A stretch of 64,000 nt of DNA from Apostichopus japonicus (taxonomy: Eukaryota; Echinodermata; Holothuroidea; Aspidochirotida; Stichopodidae), in NCBI RefSeq assembly GCF_037975245.1, contig NC_092583.1, positions 1,469,764 to 1,533,763 of the forward strand. The letters run 5' to 3'. Below, one piece after another: positions 1-11,183 of the stretch (positions are counted from its first letter, which is position 1; each line of letters starts with the position of its first letter). The notes under the pieces were generated by a model. The model was not told the origin of the DNA. It worked only from the letters and a program-made list of their open reading frames with translations, and did not search any database. The position numbers and the translations under genes are program-made.

Positions 1-935
1 CAAAGACCTTGAGAAGGACTGTACTGTTACTATATATGTTAAAATATATATGATCCATGAAAATAATTAAAACAAAAGTGAAACAAAATTGTTAGTTGTG
101 AACTTGTAAACACAAAATTATATTGACAGTCACATCAACAATGAAGTCTGTAAATTTCAAGAGAAATACAACATTAATTTTAAATAGAAATTACTGCAAG
201 AGAAAAAGGAGAAGGTTATCATTAACTTTTTTTTTAATTTTTTTTTAACAATACATCGATCTAACATACATGAAAAGCACATTTATGTGTTATTATGGTC
301 ATGCATGGAGCTACAGTGTAACAAGCACTGTAACAAGTGTAACAAGCACTGTGAACTAGACAATTTAAAGCCAAAAGGGAGCTAAATGGCTACACTCAAA
401 TATTCAAACAGCTAGCTTTAGGGTTCGGATGACCCTGATAACCCAGCTGTTGTCATTGGATATGGATTTGGTGCACAATACTGTATCTAGCCTAACCAAT
501 CAACAGTTTCCAATGGGTGACATCAACCAGTGACATGAAGACATAACCTATACTCAGGGACTCTCCATAATGACTCCCTGTTGTACACTAACCAAACAGT
601 ACCACACATTGTACACACTACTGCTATGGTTGAACATGAACAAGATATGGAACTCCAACACTTCCTCTTTCTTCTTTTGATAATTTAAATCTAATCAAAA
701 GGGTACTGTTAACTTGTAAATACTGCACAATATGTACAATACACTGTGCCATGAATGCACAGTATGCTGTGTTCAGTAAGGTCTTACGATAAACTAATCA
801 CAGGAAATACACTATAGGGGCACCGGCACTGCTTCAGGCTGCTACTGTATACTCGTCCAATATTTCCACAATGATCCTCAAAGATACTCCAACCTTTACT
901 GGTTTGGTTATTTGCAAATGACTTACCTGTCTCCT
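1..935. other. Non-coding AT-rich stretch, probably intronic
   Basis: I see no coding exon here. The only notable piece is a short local duplication of the string GTAACAAGCACTGT near 318-350. The MGAT5-like exon at 5.8-6.1 kb is transcribed towards this end, so this may be intron of that gene, but I found no downstream exon. Confidence 0.4.
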
Positions 936-1302
936 CAGTGGCGTAGGAAGGTTCTTTGGAGTGGGGGGGCTGAAGACTGATGGCCGACCTGGGGGAGGGG
1001 TCTCAGGGGAGGGGGTGTCCCCCTCCCCTTTGGAATTATTTGCATTTCCAGGTGGCCTCAGATGCGATTTGGTGCAATATAGCACACTTCAATACCCACT
1101 CCATTTTGTAAACTTAATTTTGTATTTTCACCTGGCCTTAGATGCAATTTGGTGCTCCAAATGAGGTTTTTTTTCTCATATGGAAATGAAAAAGGGGTTT
1201 TCTGACTTGCGAAGCGGGGGGGCGGAATGATACTTCCGCCCCTCCACATTTTTCACTGGGGGGGCTGGCGCCCCCCCAGCCCCCCCGGTTCCTATGCCCT
1301 TG
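936..1302. mobile_element. hAT-like non-autonomous element (MITE) with 8-bp target duplication
   Basis: The left end begins CAGTGGCGTAGGAAGG and the right end, reverse-complemented, begins CAAGGGCATAGGAACC, so the termini are imperfect inverted repeats. The direct repeat TGTCTCCT lies immediately outside both ends (928-935 and 1303-1310). An 8-bp duplication with CA-starting ends is the signature of the hAT superfamily. The 367-bp interior has long G and C runs and two related copies of a short block (CCAGGTGGCCTCAGATGC and its variant CCTGGCCTTAGATGC). It has no transposase coding, so it would have depended on an enzyme supplied in trans. Confidence 0.8.
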
Positions 1303-3888
1303 TGTCTCCTATCAATCGCACTCTGATCAACCTAGCAGGCCTACAAAACTGAACCACATTCTCTAAAGATTTCTTACACTGCAACACCCCATTTTGCAAA
1401 TGACCCTTATGAAGTCATTTGCCCTCTTCCTTGCACAAAGATTGTACTTAATACAAGAGGATTGAAACGGGATAAAAATACCCAACAACAACAACGCTTT
1501 GTACAGTAAGGTTTAAAAAGGGAATGGTAGATTTGGGACACAGTGCAAGAATTTTACCAGTCTGTACAGTATGCTAGGTAGGTTGGAGTGCATATATATA
1601 TCTACTATAGGAGACAGGTTCAGTATTAGAGAGGAATGAAGGTACTCCCCCTAGATTATTCAAATAAGGTCTTGAAAAACTAGATCAGTTGAGGATATTT
1701 TCAGACCTGAAATGACTTAATAATTCCCAATCTGTCACAATCATGAATGGAGAAATTAGGTCAAGCCGGTTTTAACATTATTTGGCACTTTTACAAAAAA
1801 GGTTTAAAGTACAATTTGTCTGTGTTTATCACCTTTCTTTCTCTATTATTCACAGATTTTTTCATCTTTCCAGGGGATGGACACCTTTGCATGATATTTC
1901 AAAGTAAACTGCTCATACACAGTACTTAATGTACTGTAGGAAGGTAATTAAGGGAAACAGGTTTAATAATGAGTGAAGCAAATATATATGGCTGGTTGAG
2001 AAGCAGAGCTGCAGCATTTGAAGCTTAAATTGTTTTTTGAATCATGATAATAAAACAGCATGCCAATGGGTATATATAGGTGTAAGCCAGCATTGATGAA
2101 ATAAGCAAAGCAGGATAATCAAACATTTATAAATATTTTAAAAAAAGAACTGAAAAAGAACCCAAAATAAAGAAAAGCAGCTGAGTTGCAAAAATCTCTG
2201 TTAGTGTAAATAAAGTGCTGTAATGATTGCCCAGAAGTGGCAAAAACTAGTGAGAAGTCATTCAAATGTTCTTCAGAGTGTTAAGGGTAGTGCACAGGAG
2301 GTGTACAGTAAGTACAGGGTTAATCAAGTTTAGTGTATAGGAAGGCCTTACTCTAACATTATTTTAGTTGCTATTGATGTTATTTGTGACTCTCCCATAT
2401 ACTGTTCACTTTCAATTTGATTTTGACTCAGATAGTCTCATGAGCTTCGTGGCTGCCTCCCATACAAACTCCGTGATTATAACTGAAATTGCTTATAATA
2501 CTGTACAACAGGGTAAAGTAATATGCCCAGCAGAGAATTTTCAAGTTTCAAGTTACAGCGACGGCACTACTATAACACTGCATATGTGTGTATACAGTTA
2601 CAGTATAAACTATTAAGTACCTTCTCTAAAAGCTTAGATGGTTTATCCTATTGTGATATCACAACTCCCTCTTACCTGTATATGGAATTTTGACCGTAAA
2701 ACCTGGAATAGTTATTGGACATTTCGCTTGCCATACACTGTACTCAATTGCACATGCATGCTTTAATCTTTCTACTCGAAATACACAATTATTTCAAGAA
2801 TTATTGAGTAAATGTTTTCCAAATCAACTTTGGCTGCACTGCATGCTTTTCCTGTCAGCATTAAATCCTCCATGCATGATCTCAAAAAATTACTTAAAAC
2901 CGAATGACGCATCTATATAGCGGGCTCAGCTGGAGATGTTAAAGAACAAGTTCCAATTAAGTTGCAGAATATTTTAGTGCCATCTGAACAAAACTGTAAA
3001 CTCTAGTACTCATCTTTCATCAGTTCTAAGACTTCAGGTCACACGGGTAATGGTACATACTCTTCTCTCCTGTACGTATGTTTAAACCAGTAAACAAACT
3101 GTTTATGCAATGAACATTTACATAATATGAACTTACTAAGTTTGAACTAAATTAGACATAAGGTTGAAGAGATATTGCCATCATCAGAATTTTACATTAA
3201 GGCCTGCCCACTCACTAATATGCAGGAGATGGGAACCACAAACAATATAGGGCACATCTACACATCATGGGGCATGTACCTACCAAGCATGACATAGACT
3301 CAACTTGTGCGTCTTAAAATATCGTATTTTCATTCTGGCCATCACCAACACACGCACGCACTGCACGCGCCCCCATACACACACACCAGCACAATTGCAA
3401 AGGTTACTGAGCCTTCAGCATCGTTACCAAAAATTGAATGAAACGATCAATTTATACTCCCTGTTCCCAATTCCCAAACCAATCATGATCAATGGAGGGT
3501 AGGGAGGGACGGTTCTTCAAAGATCCATCAACTTCGCTTTTTCCGATGAACTTGGAAGAAGAGTGGCCATAGTATTTAAAAAGCTATTTTTCCAGACTGG
3601 AAGATGTGTGTATATTATTAATTGATATTTCATTATAGGTGTGAAAGACACACCTAGTGTACAGTACGCAACACTACGGTACACATGTGCAAAAATATGA
3701 CCCTAAATTGTGTTCTAAATATGTTTGTTCAAAGGAAACTGTCTTAGGTTTTTGATAATTTCTCAGTTTGTTAATATATTCCAAGAGGAATAGCTTTCAG
3801 ATCAGAATCTGTCAATGGTACAGTACGTCTTGTAAGAAACATTTTCACACTTGTCTTGGGTGCAATTTCACAGAGCACTTGTAAGCAG
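1303..3888. other. Non-coding stretch
   Basis: I found no gene or recognisable element. The short open frames on both strands lack protein-family resemblance and codon character. The stretch probably belongs to an intron of the minus-strand MGAT5-like gene whose first coding exon lies at 5.8-6.1 kb. Confidence 0.35.
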
Positions 3889-4412
3889 TCAACATACTGT
3901 ACAGTACAGTACTGTATAGTACTGTTGAGTACTGTACAGTACTGTACTCTACAGTACAGTACAGTATGTACAGTACTCAACAGTACTGTAAAGTACTCTA
4001 CAGTACTGTACAGTACAGTATGTACAGTATTGTACAGTACTCAACAGTACTGTACTGTACAGTACTCTACAGTACTCAACAGTACTGTACATACTGTACT
4101 GTACAGTATGTACAGTACTGTACAGTACGTACAGTACAGTACTTACTGTACGTAAGTCTGTACTGTACTGTACAGTACTCAACAGTACTGTACAGTACTG
4201 TACAGTACTCAACAGTACTGTACTGTACAGTATGTACAGTACTGTACAGTACAGTATGTACAGTACTGTTGAGTACTGTACATACTGTACTGTACTGTAG
4301 AGTACAGTACTGTACAGTACTGTAGAGTACAGTACTGTACAGTACTGTACAGTATGTACAGTACAGTACTTACTGTACGTACAGTACTGTACTGTACAGT
4401 ACTGTACATACC
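3889..4412. repeat. Palindromic ACTGTAC-type simple satellite
   Basis: About 520 bases are built almost wholly from interleaved CAGTACTGTA and GTACAGTA units, broken by variants such as CTACAGTACT, CTCAACAGTA and GTATGTACAG. The unit is nearly its own reverse complement, so both strands read alike and all six frames stay open, giving false Tyr/Ser/Val/Gln-rich proteins. Shorter runs of the same motif appear at 4535-4580 and elsewhere in the window. The array can form many alternative hairpins. Confidence 0.95.
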
Positions 4413-4414
4413 CA

Positions 4415-4532
4415 TCTTTTCACTTGTTCTTTTGTGAATTAATCTGCTTTCTCTGTAAAGTGCCTTGAGCAGCGACTTTTGTCTACTGATTTGGGGCTAT
4501 ATAAGTCTCATTTATTATTAATATTATTATAT
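4415..4532 (+). mobile_element. LINE or SINE 3' tail fragment (L2/CR1-like)
   Basis: The sequence carries the block GTAAAGTGCCTTGAGCAG, followed by GGGGCTATATAAGTCTCA and an ATT-rich tail. This is the familiar 3' end shared by L2/CR1-type LINEs and the SINEs that borrow their tails. A related tail lies at 60405-60512 on the same strand, and another at 46171-46226 on the opposite strand. Only the tail is present, with no coding part. Confidence 0.6.
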
Positions 4533-5815
4533 AGTACAGTACAGTACTGTACTGTACAGTATTGTACATACTGTACTTTGGTTCTACTGTACATATGCAC
4601 GCTAGTACTAGTAACATATATATTGATCTTTTCTAGTCGGTCTGTCTGTGTGTGTGTTTTTTTCTTCGCTTCCTTTTCTCTTTTGCATTACTGTAATTTT
4701 ATATTCAGGCATAAATCTATACCGTGACCGCTGATCTAACAAAAACTTCCAAATCTGTAAGGCACTTCAGCTTATCTGTGAAACAATCGCATTTAGCCTG
4801 GATGGCAGAAATTGACAATGCTACAAGGCATACAACTGCACAGTACATAACATTAATGTATGCATACATGTGTGGAACATCCCTTGGCTTTGAAGTAGTT
4901 TTCACACTATATAGTGTACTTCTATCAATAATTCTTTATGTCCAAACCCCCCCTCCCACCCCCCCCCCCCATGTTGACAGCATACTAACTGTAGTATGAC
5001 TAGACAAATTTCAGTATATGAATCAATTGATTTCAATACCGAAGTACTGTAACCAGCCAAAAATCTTGAATATTTTCGATGCATTTCTTGCAAGTAATAC
5101 TTTTAAGATGAATTTTGCTTCTGGATAAGAAACCCTTTATCGCAAATCTCTAGTCGCAAATCACTGTTGATTATTATTTATTTTATTTTTTTCAAGAATT
5201 CCTAGAACGGAATATTTAAATACTGTAATCAATTTTAGCAATCTTCTTTTGAGTAATGATTACAGGACAATCCTGAGGAAACCTGAATGCTGAAAGTTTA
5301 AGTACAGAAGCTTCATGATTTTCAATAGCATTCATTTATTCTCCAACCCCCCCCCCCCCACTTCCACCCACCACGCACCTCCTTTTGATGTAGAGTAAAA
5401 GTGTAATTAGTTGCTTCCCCTTATCTTGTTCAAAATAGGCAGAGTAAATTATCCACCTCCTTCAGGGAATAATTTATCCAGTACTGCATGGCAAAATGAT
5501 ATGCAACTTGCATATATTATGATCAAATTACAAATCCAAACATTTATGTAGATAATACCATGTATGTAACTGCGGTTTCGGTGTTTGTACATCTTAGAAC
5601 AAAATTTGAGTCGCAAAATGTTTTCCTGACCTGGACAAAATTAGCTAGTCTGGCAAAAATGACATGTACCTCTAGGTTAAAGTGCAACACCTACCATTAT
5701 CTACATATAATTTGAAACAATTAGCAAGGAACCCTCTACAGTAGTTACCTTGCATTGCCCCCTCCTCCCCCCACCCCACCCCACCCGCCAGTTTTGCAAC
5801 AGATCTCCATCTTAC
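4533..5815 (-). other. Presumed first intron of the MGAT5-like gene
   Basis: This region starts directly after the GTAAGA donor at 5815-5810 of the MGAT5-like exon on the minus strand. It is AT-rich with poly-C runs (4943-4970 and 5346-5359) and a stretch of the ACTGTAC simple repeat near 4535-4580. I looked for the next MGAT5 exon on the minus strand and did not recognise it. Confidence 0.45.
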
Positions 5816-6083
5816 CGTAGCTGCCCTCTACATCTGGGATGATCTTTCCCACTCCTCGCCCGCCTTTCTCCAGAGCGACGGCTTTGACATACCGTTTGCT
5901 GAGGTCGAGTATCTTGCCCTTCAGTAGCTGGCTGTCCGTCCCTTCCTCATTGCGATTCAGTAGGATGAAAGACGTCATTGTGTAAAACCAGAGCACGATG
6001 AAAAGGAGGAAGACGAGCCAAGATTTCCTTCCCGAGTAACTAAAGCACCTTCTCCAGCCCCCTCTACAAAATCTGTTTCTCAT
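5816..6083 (-). CDS. MGAT5: MGAT5-like alpha-1,6-mannosylglycoprotein 6-beta-N-acetylglucosaminyltransferase, first coding exon (partial)
   Basis: The family transfers GlcNAc from UDP-GlcNAc to the alpha-1,6 mannose of N-glycans in the Golgi, starting the beta-1,6 branch. This exon encodes only the N-terminus: 89 residues plus one base. It gives a short basic cytoplasmic tail (1-20), one signal-anchor membrane span (about 22-42) and the stem start ILDLSKRYVKA (58-68), which matches the block just after the anchor of vertebrate MGAT5. The only ATG in frame is at 6083 and has A at -3. The open frame upstream has no other ATG, and a pyrimidine-rich acceptor about 25 bases upstream (near 6107) suggests a 5' UTR intron. 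The exon ends at a TACG|GTAAGA donor in phase 1. The catalytic domain exons are not seen and should lie to the left. MGAT5 versus MGAT5B cannot be decided from this exon. Confidence 0.75.
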
Positions 6084-6632
6084 CCTTGCTTTCTCATAGC
6101 CCACCCTAAAGACGAAGAGTTTATCAACCGCTTTTTTTCCTGACTGCGGCAGAAAGAGCTTTGACCTCCATGTTGTCCGTTGTTTTAGGTTTAAGTGTCT
6201 GTGAGATTTAAGAGAGATGAGCGAAGAAATAAAGAACAAATTATTACCGAACTGACGTTTGACCTGTGCCAGGGGTTGCGGAGAAGAAAGACATCATGGA
6301 AATCACACTAAAGTAGCGACACAAGGAGTATCGTATTTCCCTAGAAGTAATTAAACAGTACTGAAGTACTAGTGAAGTCAAATTTTGTAAGAACACGATT
6401 CCAATATACTAAGGAATACAAACTTGCCTGAGCAAATATCAGAGAATAAACTTTAGATATACTGAAGCACCGTTCATGCACATTTGCAGGATGCACAAAA
6501 CCTGCTGCTAATTAATTCCCATAAAGGTTGGGGGGGGAGGAATCTGCATCATAATTAATCACTGATTTGTCACTTCTTTTTGGCACTACTCTAGATATTA
6601 TAAAACTTACTGGTTTATATATATACGAGTGA
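6084..6632. other. Upstream flank of the MGAT5-like exon
   Basis: A small 5' UTR part (to about 6107) is likely, then presumed intron or promoter-side DNA. I see no other coding exon or element. Confidence 0.35.
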
Positions 6633-7495
6633 CCCACTTACCTGTCTCCCCACAACCTAAGCACCGCATTCTACCATGTCTAGTATGCCCTGGTAATCTT
6701 TTAACACTGTACACCCTTCACTGACCCTAGTGACCTCCTTCATTTTTCTACCACCAAAGTGTCTCATAGTGTTTTCGGATTGGGAAAAATTTTTCGCCGA
6801 ATTTTGCCCGGATACCTTGGATTATTATACCTAGAAGTTTCCTATCAGGAGTTCTAGACTTCCAACATCTTTTCCAGCCTGATAAGTATCCTATTCTTGT
6901 AGGGAAGGGTGTTTTGGGGGCTGTTTTTTATGTACACTCTCGCCCATGCGTTCATTTTTTAGCGTAACGTTGTTTTCACAGGTAGTAGTTCTGCGAGACT
7001 ACTTCGTTCGTTTGCCTTTTTCCGCCTTGTTTACGCGGATAGGCATGTGTTTTCTTATGTACATGTTTTTCAGCTTTCATACTTCTCATAAGATGTTTTG
7101 CTTGTTTCATGTACTTTCGTTACCTTTTTACGCTTTTAGTGTGGGTTTTCACTTTTGTAGCGTAGTTTGTAGCCACGTTCCGCTATCTCCTAGCTAGTCG
7201 AGATAGACGGTTCGTTTCGTTGTTTTGTCATGTTAAGACGGGAGTAACCTTGTTCTCATATATTGTTGTATATTTTCATGTTTTCTCCAGTTGTTGCTAC
7301 GTGCGCTCCCTGAGTCTCATGACTTGGGGCGTACCTCGTAGCCTTGTTCCCCCCTCCGCTGGTTCGCGGTTAGGGTGGTAGAAAAATGAAGGAGGTCACT
7401 AGGGTCAGTGAGGGTGTACAGTGTTAAAAGATTACCAGGGCATACTAGACACGGTAGAATGCGGTGCTTAGGTTGTGGGGAGACAGGTAAGTGGG
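6633..7495. mobile_element. Foldback element with about 122-bp inverted arms
   Basis: The left arm at 6633-6755 is repeated as its reverse complement at 7374-7495 with only a few changes. The spacer of about 618 bases is T-rich and shows no coding resemblance. The outer ends begin CCCACTTACCTGTCTCCCC. I found no convincing target-site duplication. The structure is that of a foldback or long-TIR non-autonomous DNA transposon, or of a recent inverted duplication. Confidence 0.8.
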
Positions 7496-9207
7496 GAACA
7501 AAGTAAATGTGAAGTTCACATCTTGTGAACATGAGTTACAGTACTGATTTTACTTTGACTTGAGGCTTATCAATTATGTCATTCTCTGTGTAATTACTGG
7601 GGTAGTTAAATTCCTATGTATACACAGTTTGGCTAAATTAGTATGAACTTCCAAGACTTTTTAACTTTGGAAGAATAAATCCTCTAGCAAATGACTGAAG
7701 CATCACTGCACTATACTTATGGGCACTATAGCATCATCATTTGTAGTTTAGCAGCTGAATAATATAGTTACAGAAGAAGTACTGTATCTTAGTTATATCT
7801 TAGTTAGCATGAATAAATTAGGACTGATTCCTTTCAACAAATTTTTCCTCCAGGGAAAGCTGACCCAATTTTACAGAACAGGTACAGAAAACTGACCAAA
7901 AACCCCACTAATCTACGGTATGCAAGGGCATTATAGTCAAATGGCTAAGGCAATTACCATCTAAAAATCTAAAAATTGCCATCTAAAAATTGCAGACCGT
8001 TCAAATTCTTGGCCAAATTATAACATTGTGTCCTAGGACAAGGCACATCATCTCTATTGCAGGGGTTAAATGTTGTTACAGTATTTACTATTTAGTTGTT
8101 TAAGAAGGCCTTGCCTTGACACAAGATTTAGCTTCACATATATATCTTTCCTAGCAATTTAAAATACTGCCAATCATACTGTACAAGCTATAAATTAAGA
8201 AAACAGCTGCTGCCATGTCATTTATCAGATACTGGAATCACTGTTACCCTCGCTAGACCACCATTACTTCAGACCTTCATAATATGTTTATACCAGTCAT
8301 ACAGTATCCTCCACTTATTGACCTCAACACACTAACTGCCACTATACACCTACACAGCACCTATTAGCACCATGTACAGTAGGATATCCTCACAGAAGGT
8401 GCTTCTTATCATTCATCCATCCATCCCAATGTATACTGTGTATGCACAGGAAGTTGGCAATACAGGTGAAGTATAGGTACAGTAGGCCCACCTAGGTAAA
8501 GTTTTAAGGTTTTTGGGGGTTTGTTTTGAAGAATGTAGGAAAATAGCAATCACCAGTATGGTCACCATATGATCTACAACTGTAAGAGAGATTTATAAGG
8601 GGGGGGGGGGGGGAGGATGAATAGAAGACCAGCTTTAGAGGTAATGTCAACCTTATCATTTATACCTACAGTATTTGGGGATATTGATAACAATGCAATT
8701 TCAATTTGACTTGAACGACTAGTCGTCCGCTATACAACCTCCATGTGCAGCTGAGTTTGGCTGTTCATTGAATAAGAAATTTGGTCGGACTCTCGGACAG
8801 CCATTAACAAATTTGCCCCGATGACGGGCAATATACAGTACTGTATGGTCCACCATATCTTCCGTATTCCACTCGATCCGTCTTGGTTTTGATCGATTGA
8901 GGAAAATAAGAATATACCACCATGTATGAGTGTTAGGAAACTATTAACTTAGACGGTGCTACTTAGCCATGTGTGATAGACCTGTCAGGTTGTGTAGTTG
9001 TATTTAACTACATATTTTCATCAAGCACAGATGGCCTGCCTGTGCACTAGTTACATAAATACCATACTATTCTTAACACTTTTGTTGCATTACCATGTAT
9101 GTACAGTATGTATACCACTTGGATGAGTCATACCAGATCGACTAGTCACACCTCACACAGGATACAATCTGTGCTTTTCACAACAAATTTATATTTCCAC
9201 TGACTAC
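7496..9207. other. Non-coding stretch
   Basis: AT-rich DNA with no recognised gene. It has a poly-G run at about 8600-8614 and scattered TACTGTACAGTA-like motifs. Confidence 0.35.
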
Positions 9208-10014
9208 AGCAGCATTTTGCGTTTGGTCGCTTTTTTCCACATTTTTAACATGTGCATCGATTTTTTTACATGTATCAATCATAAAACAGCAAACTAAGAT
9301 ACCATCCAAGTTTCACCCTGCCAAGAGCGTTAATTAGCGAGTAATTAACGATTTATATCGATAATGAGTAAAAGTGTCCTCGACAAAGTTTTCATATCTC
9401 CAAATCCACTAGTTTGAATTCCACCAATCAGTGAATAGTATGTTTATTCATGAGCATTTTGCGTTTGGTCGCCGTTTTCTACTTTTTTGACATGTCCATC
9501 GAGTTTTTTACATACATCAAATCACAAAACAGCAAATTAAGATATTAGCCAAGTTATTCCCTGCCAAAAACGTTAATTGGCGAGTATTCCACTGTATACA
9601 AAATTAAATCGCATTCAGTTCCCAAACCCACTAGTTTGAATTCAACCAATCAGAAATGCAGGTTTAGTTATGAGACGTTGCTAAAAATAGATTCAAGACT
9701 TTGCGTTGGGAGTTGTTATGCAACTCCCTGGTACAACTGCCATATAGACTGTACACAAATCAAGCGTGGTGTTATATTACGTATCTGTCAATGACGTTCG
9801 TAGTGTTTAAATATTCATATTATGGGCGAGGTTGATTGGGTTCCCAACGGAAAATATCTTGGAGAACAACAAAGTTGAAAGTTGCAATTTTTTCGACTTT
9901 TATGCCACCATTTGAAGTAAAATATAAATAGATAAGCTAGTTATGTATGTCGTTATGGCATAGTGGAGTCAGTGAGGTTGAGAAATATCATAGTCGAGGA
10001 CGCAAAATGCTGCT
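9208..10014. mobile_element. Putative DNA element with 15-bp inverted ends and an internal tandem duplication
   Basis: The left end AGCAGCATTTTGCGT (9208-9222) is matched exactly by its reverse complement at 10000-10014. Inside, two diverged units of about 240 bases lie head to tail: each begins GCATTTTGCGTTTGGTCGC (9212 and 9458) and shares CACTAGTTTGAATTC and AAAACAGCAAA blocks. There is no coding capacity. Matching target duplications were not found, so the outer borders are tentative. Confidence 0.55.
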
Positions 10015-10509
10015 TTAAACGGGTTGTACAGGATACTGCCACAAACAGTACTTACTAAATGATGATGTCCATGGTCAACCCCCCCCCTCTCCCACCCCCT
10101 CTCAATATCAATCAAAAACAATTATTAAGTGCCTAATATATAGCCAAAGTCAAGCAATGTTTTATGATGCTTAGAGGACTCATAAAAATGCTCTTTAGAA
10201 CAGATTTTAAATTTCCTTTAAAAGTGTTTCAGAATATTAAGAGCTGTTTTAATATCAGTTGAATGTGGAATATCAGTGGAAATGTGGAATGTACTGATTG
10301 TTACAAAGTTCAGGGGCATATAATGTTTTTTATACTGTACATATCACCGTAATGAGACATTTATTATCTGATCTTAGACATTGTCCCATCGTTAAATAGT
10401 GATCCCTGTATTGCTAGACTGTATCTTTTGATGTATACTGTACAGTATATATATATATACTTACATTGCAATTCTAGGATTTCAAATTGTAGGGTGGGGC
10501 ATTGATTAA

Positions 10510-10868
10510 AGGGTGTGAAGACTCGCGTACAAAGAAACGTCTCATGCCGGTAATCTGACCTAGTTTCGAATGAGGTGTAACAGAATTGTTAGACACCACC
10601 ATCGATCCCAGAAAATACACACACAACTTGCTAGGTACCGTCCGTAATTAGACACTAGTGTACAGTCAGTACATACAGCTACGGTCAATACCCACAACAC
10701 AGTGTACATAGCAGGGTGGACATCTCAGGTCCAGCTAAAGATAACAAGGTGTCACGTTTCATTACTGTCTGCATTTGGTAGAGACAAAAACAAAACGTCA
10801 TTTGCAAGCAACAGAAAGTTAACTTTTTTAGAGCGCCGCACGCAGTTTGGGGCGAGTCTTCAATGCCT
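10510..10868 (+). mobile_element. TTAA-flanked MITE, copy 1
   Basis: The element begins AGGGTGTGAAGACTCGC and ends, on the other strand, AGGCATTGAAGACTCGC, giving inverted ends that share TGAAGACTCGC. TTAA lies directly outside both ends (10506-10509 and 10869-10872), as expected for piggyBac-type insertion. The interior shared with the other copies includes CATCGATCCCAGAAAATAC and CTGACCTAGTTTCGAATGAG. It has no coding capacity. Confidence 0.85.
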
Positions 10869-10908
10869 TTAAATGGGTACAGATGGAGAGGAGGGTTGAA
10901 GGGGACCC

Positions 10909-10976
10909 ATCTAGTGTCTAATTTCCGATGGTAGCAAGCTGTGTGTGTATTTTCTGGGATCGATGGTGGTGTCTAA
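10909..10976 (-). repeat. Partial inverted copy of the TTAA MITE interior
   Basis: About 68 bases reproduce, in reverse orientation, the block of the neighbouring MITE that lies at about 10593-10656 (ACTAGTGTCTAATT through GGGATCGATGGTGGTGTCTAA). It has no element ends of its own. With the full copy just upstream it makes a potential hairpin with a loop of about 250 bases. Confidence 0.75.
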
Positions 10977-11149
10977 CCCCCAATCTTGTGTCACTAACCG
11001 ATGCCCGTACCACTCTACCACAGTGATTCTAAGTGGTGTGTATGCGTATAAATTAGCTTTGTATAACTGTCATTGAGGGCGGATTACCCAAGTGTTATGA
11101 TTGTACAGAGTGCACCCCTGGTACTTTGAATCTGACAATCAGACATTCA

Positions 11150-11183
<34 letters not shown>

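Noticed and set aside
3856-4415. Several long open frames rich in Tyr, Ser, Val, Gln and Thr on both strands
   Set aside because: They are products of the ACTGTAC simple repeat, which lacks stop codons in most frames and reads alike on both strands.
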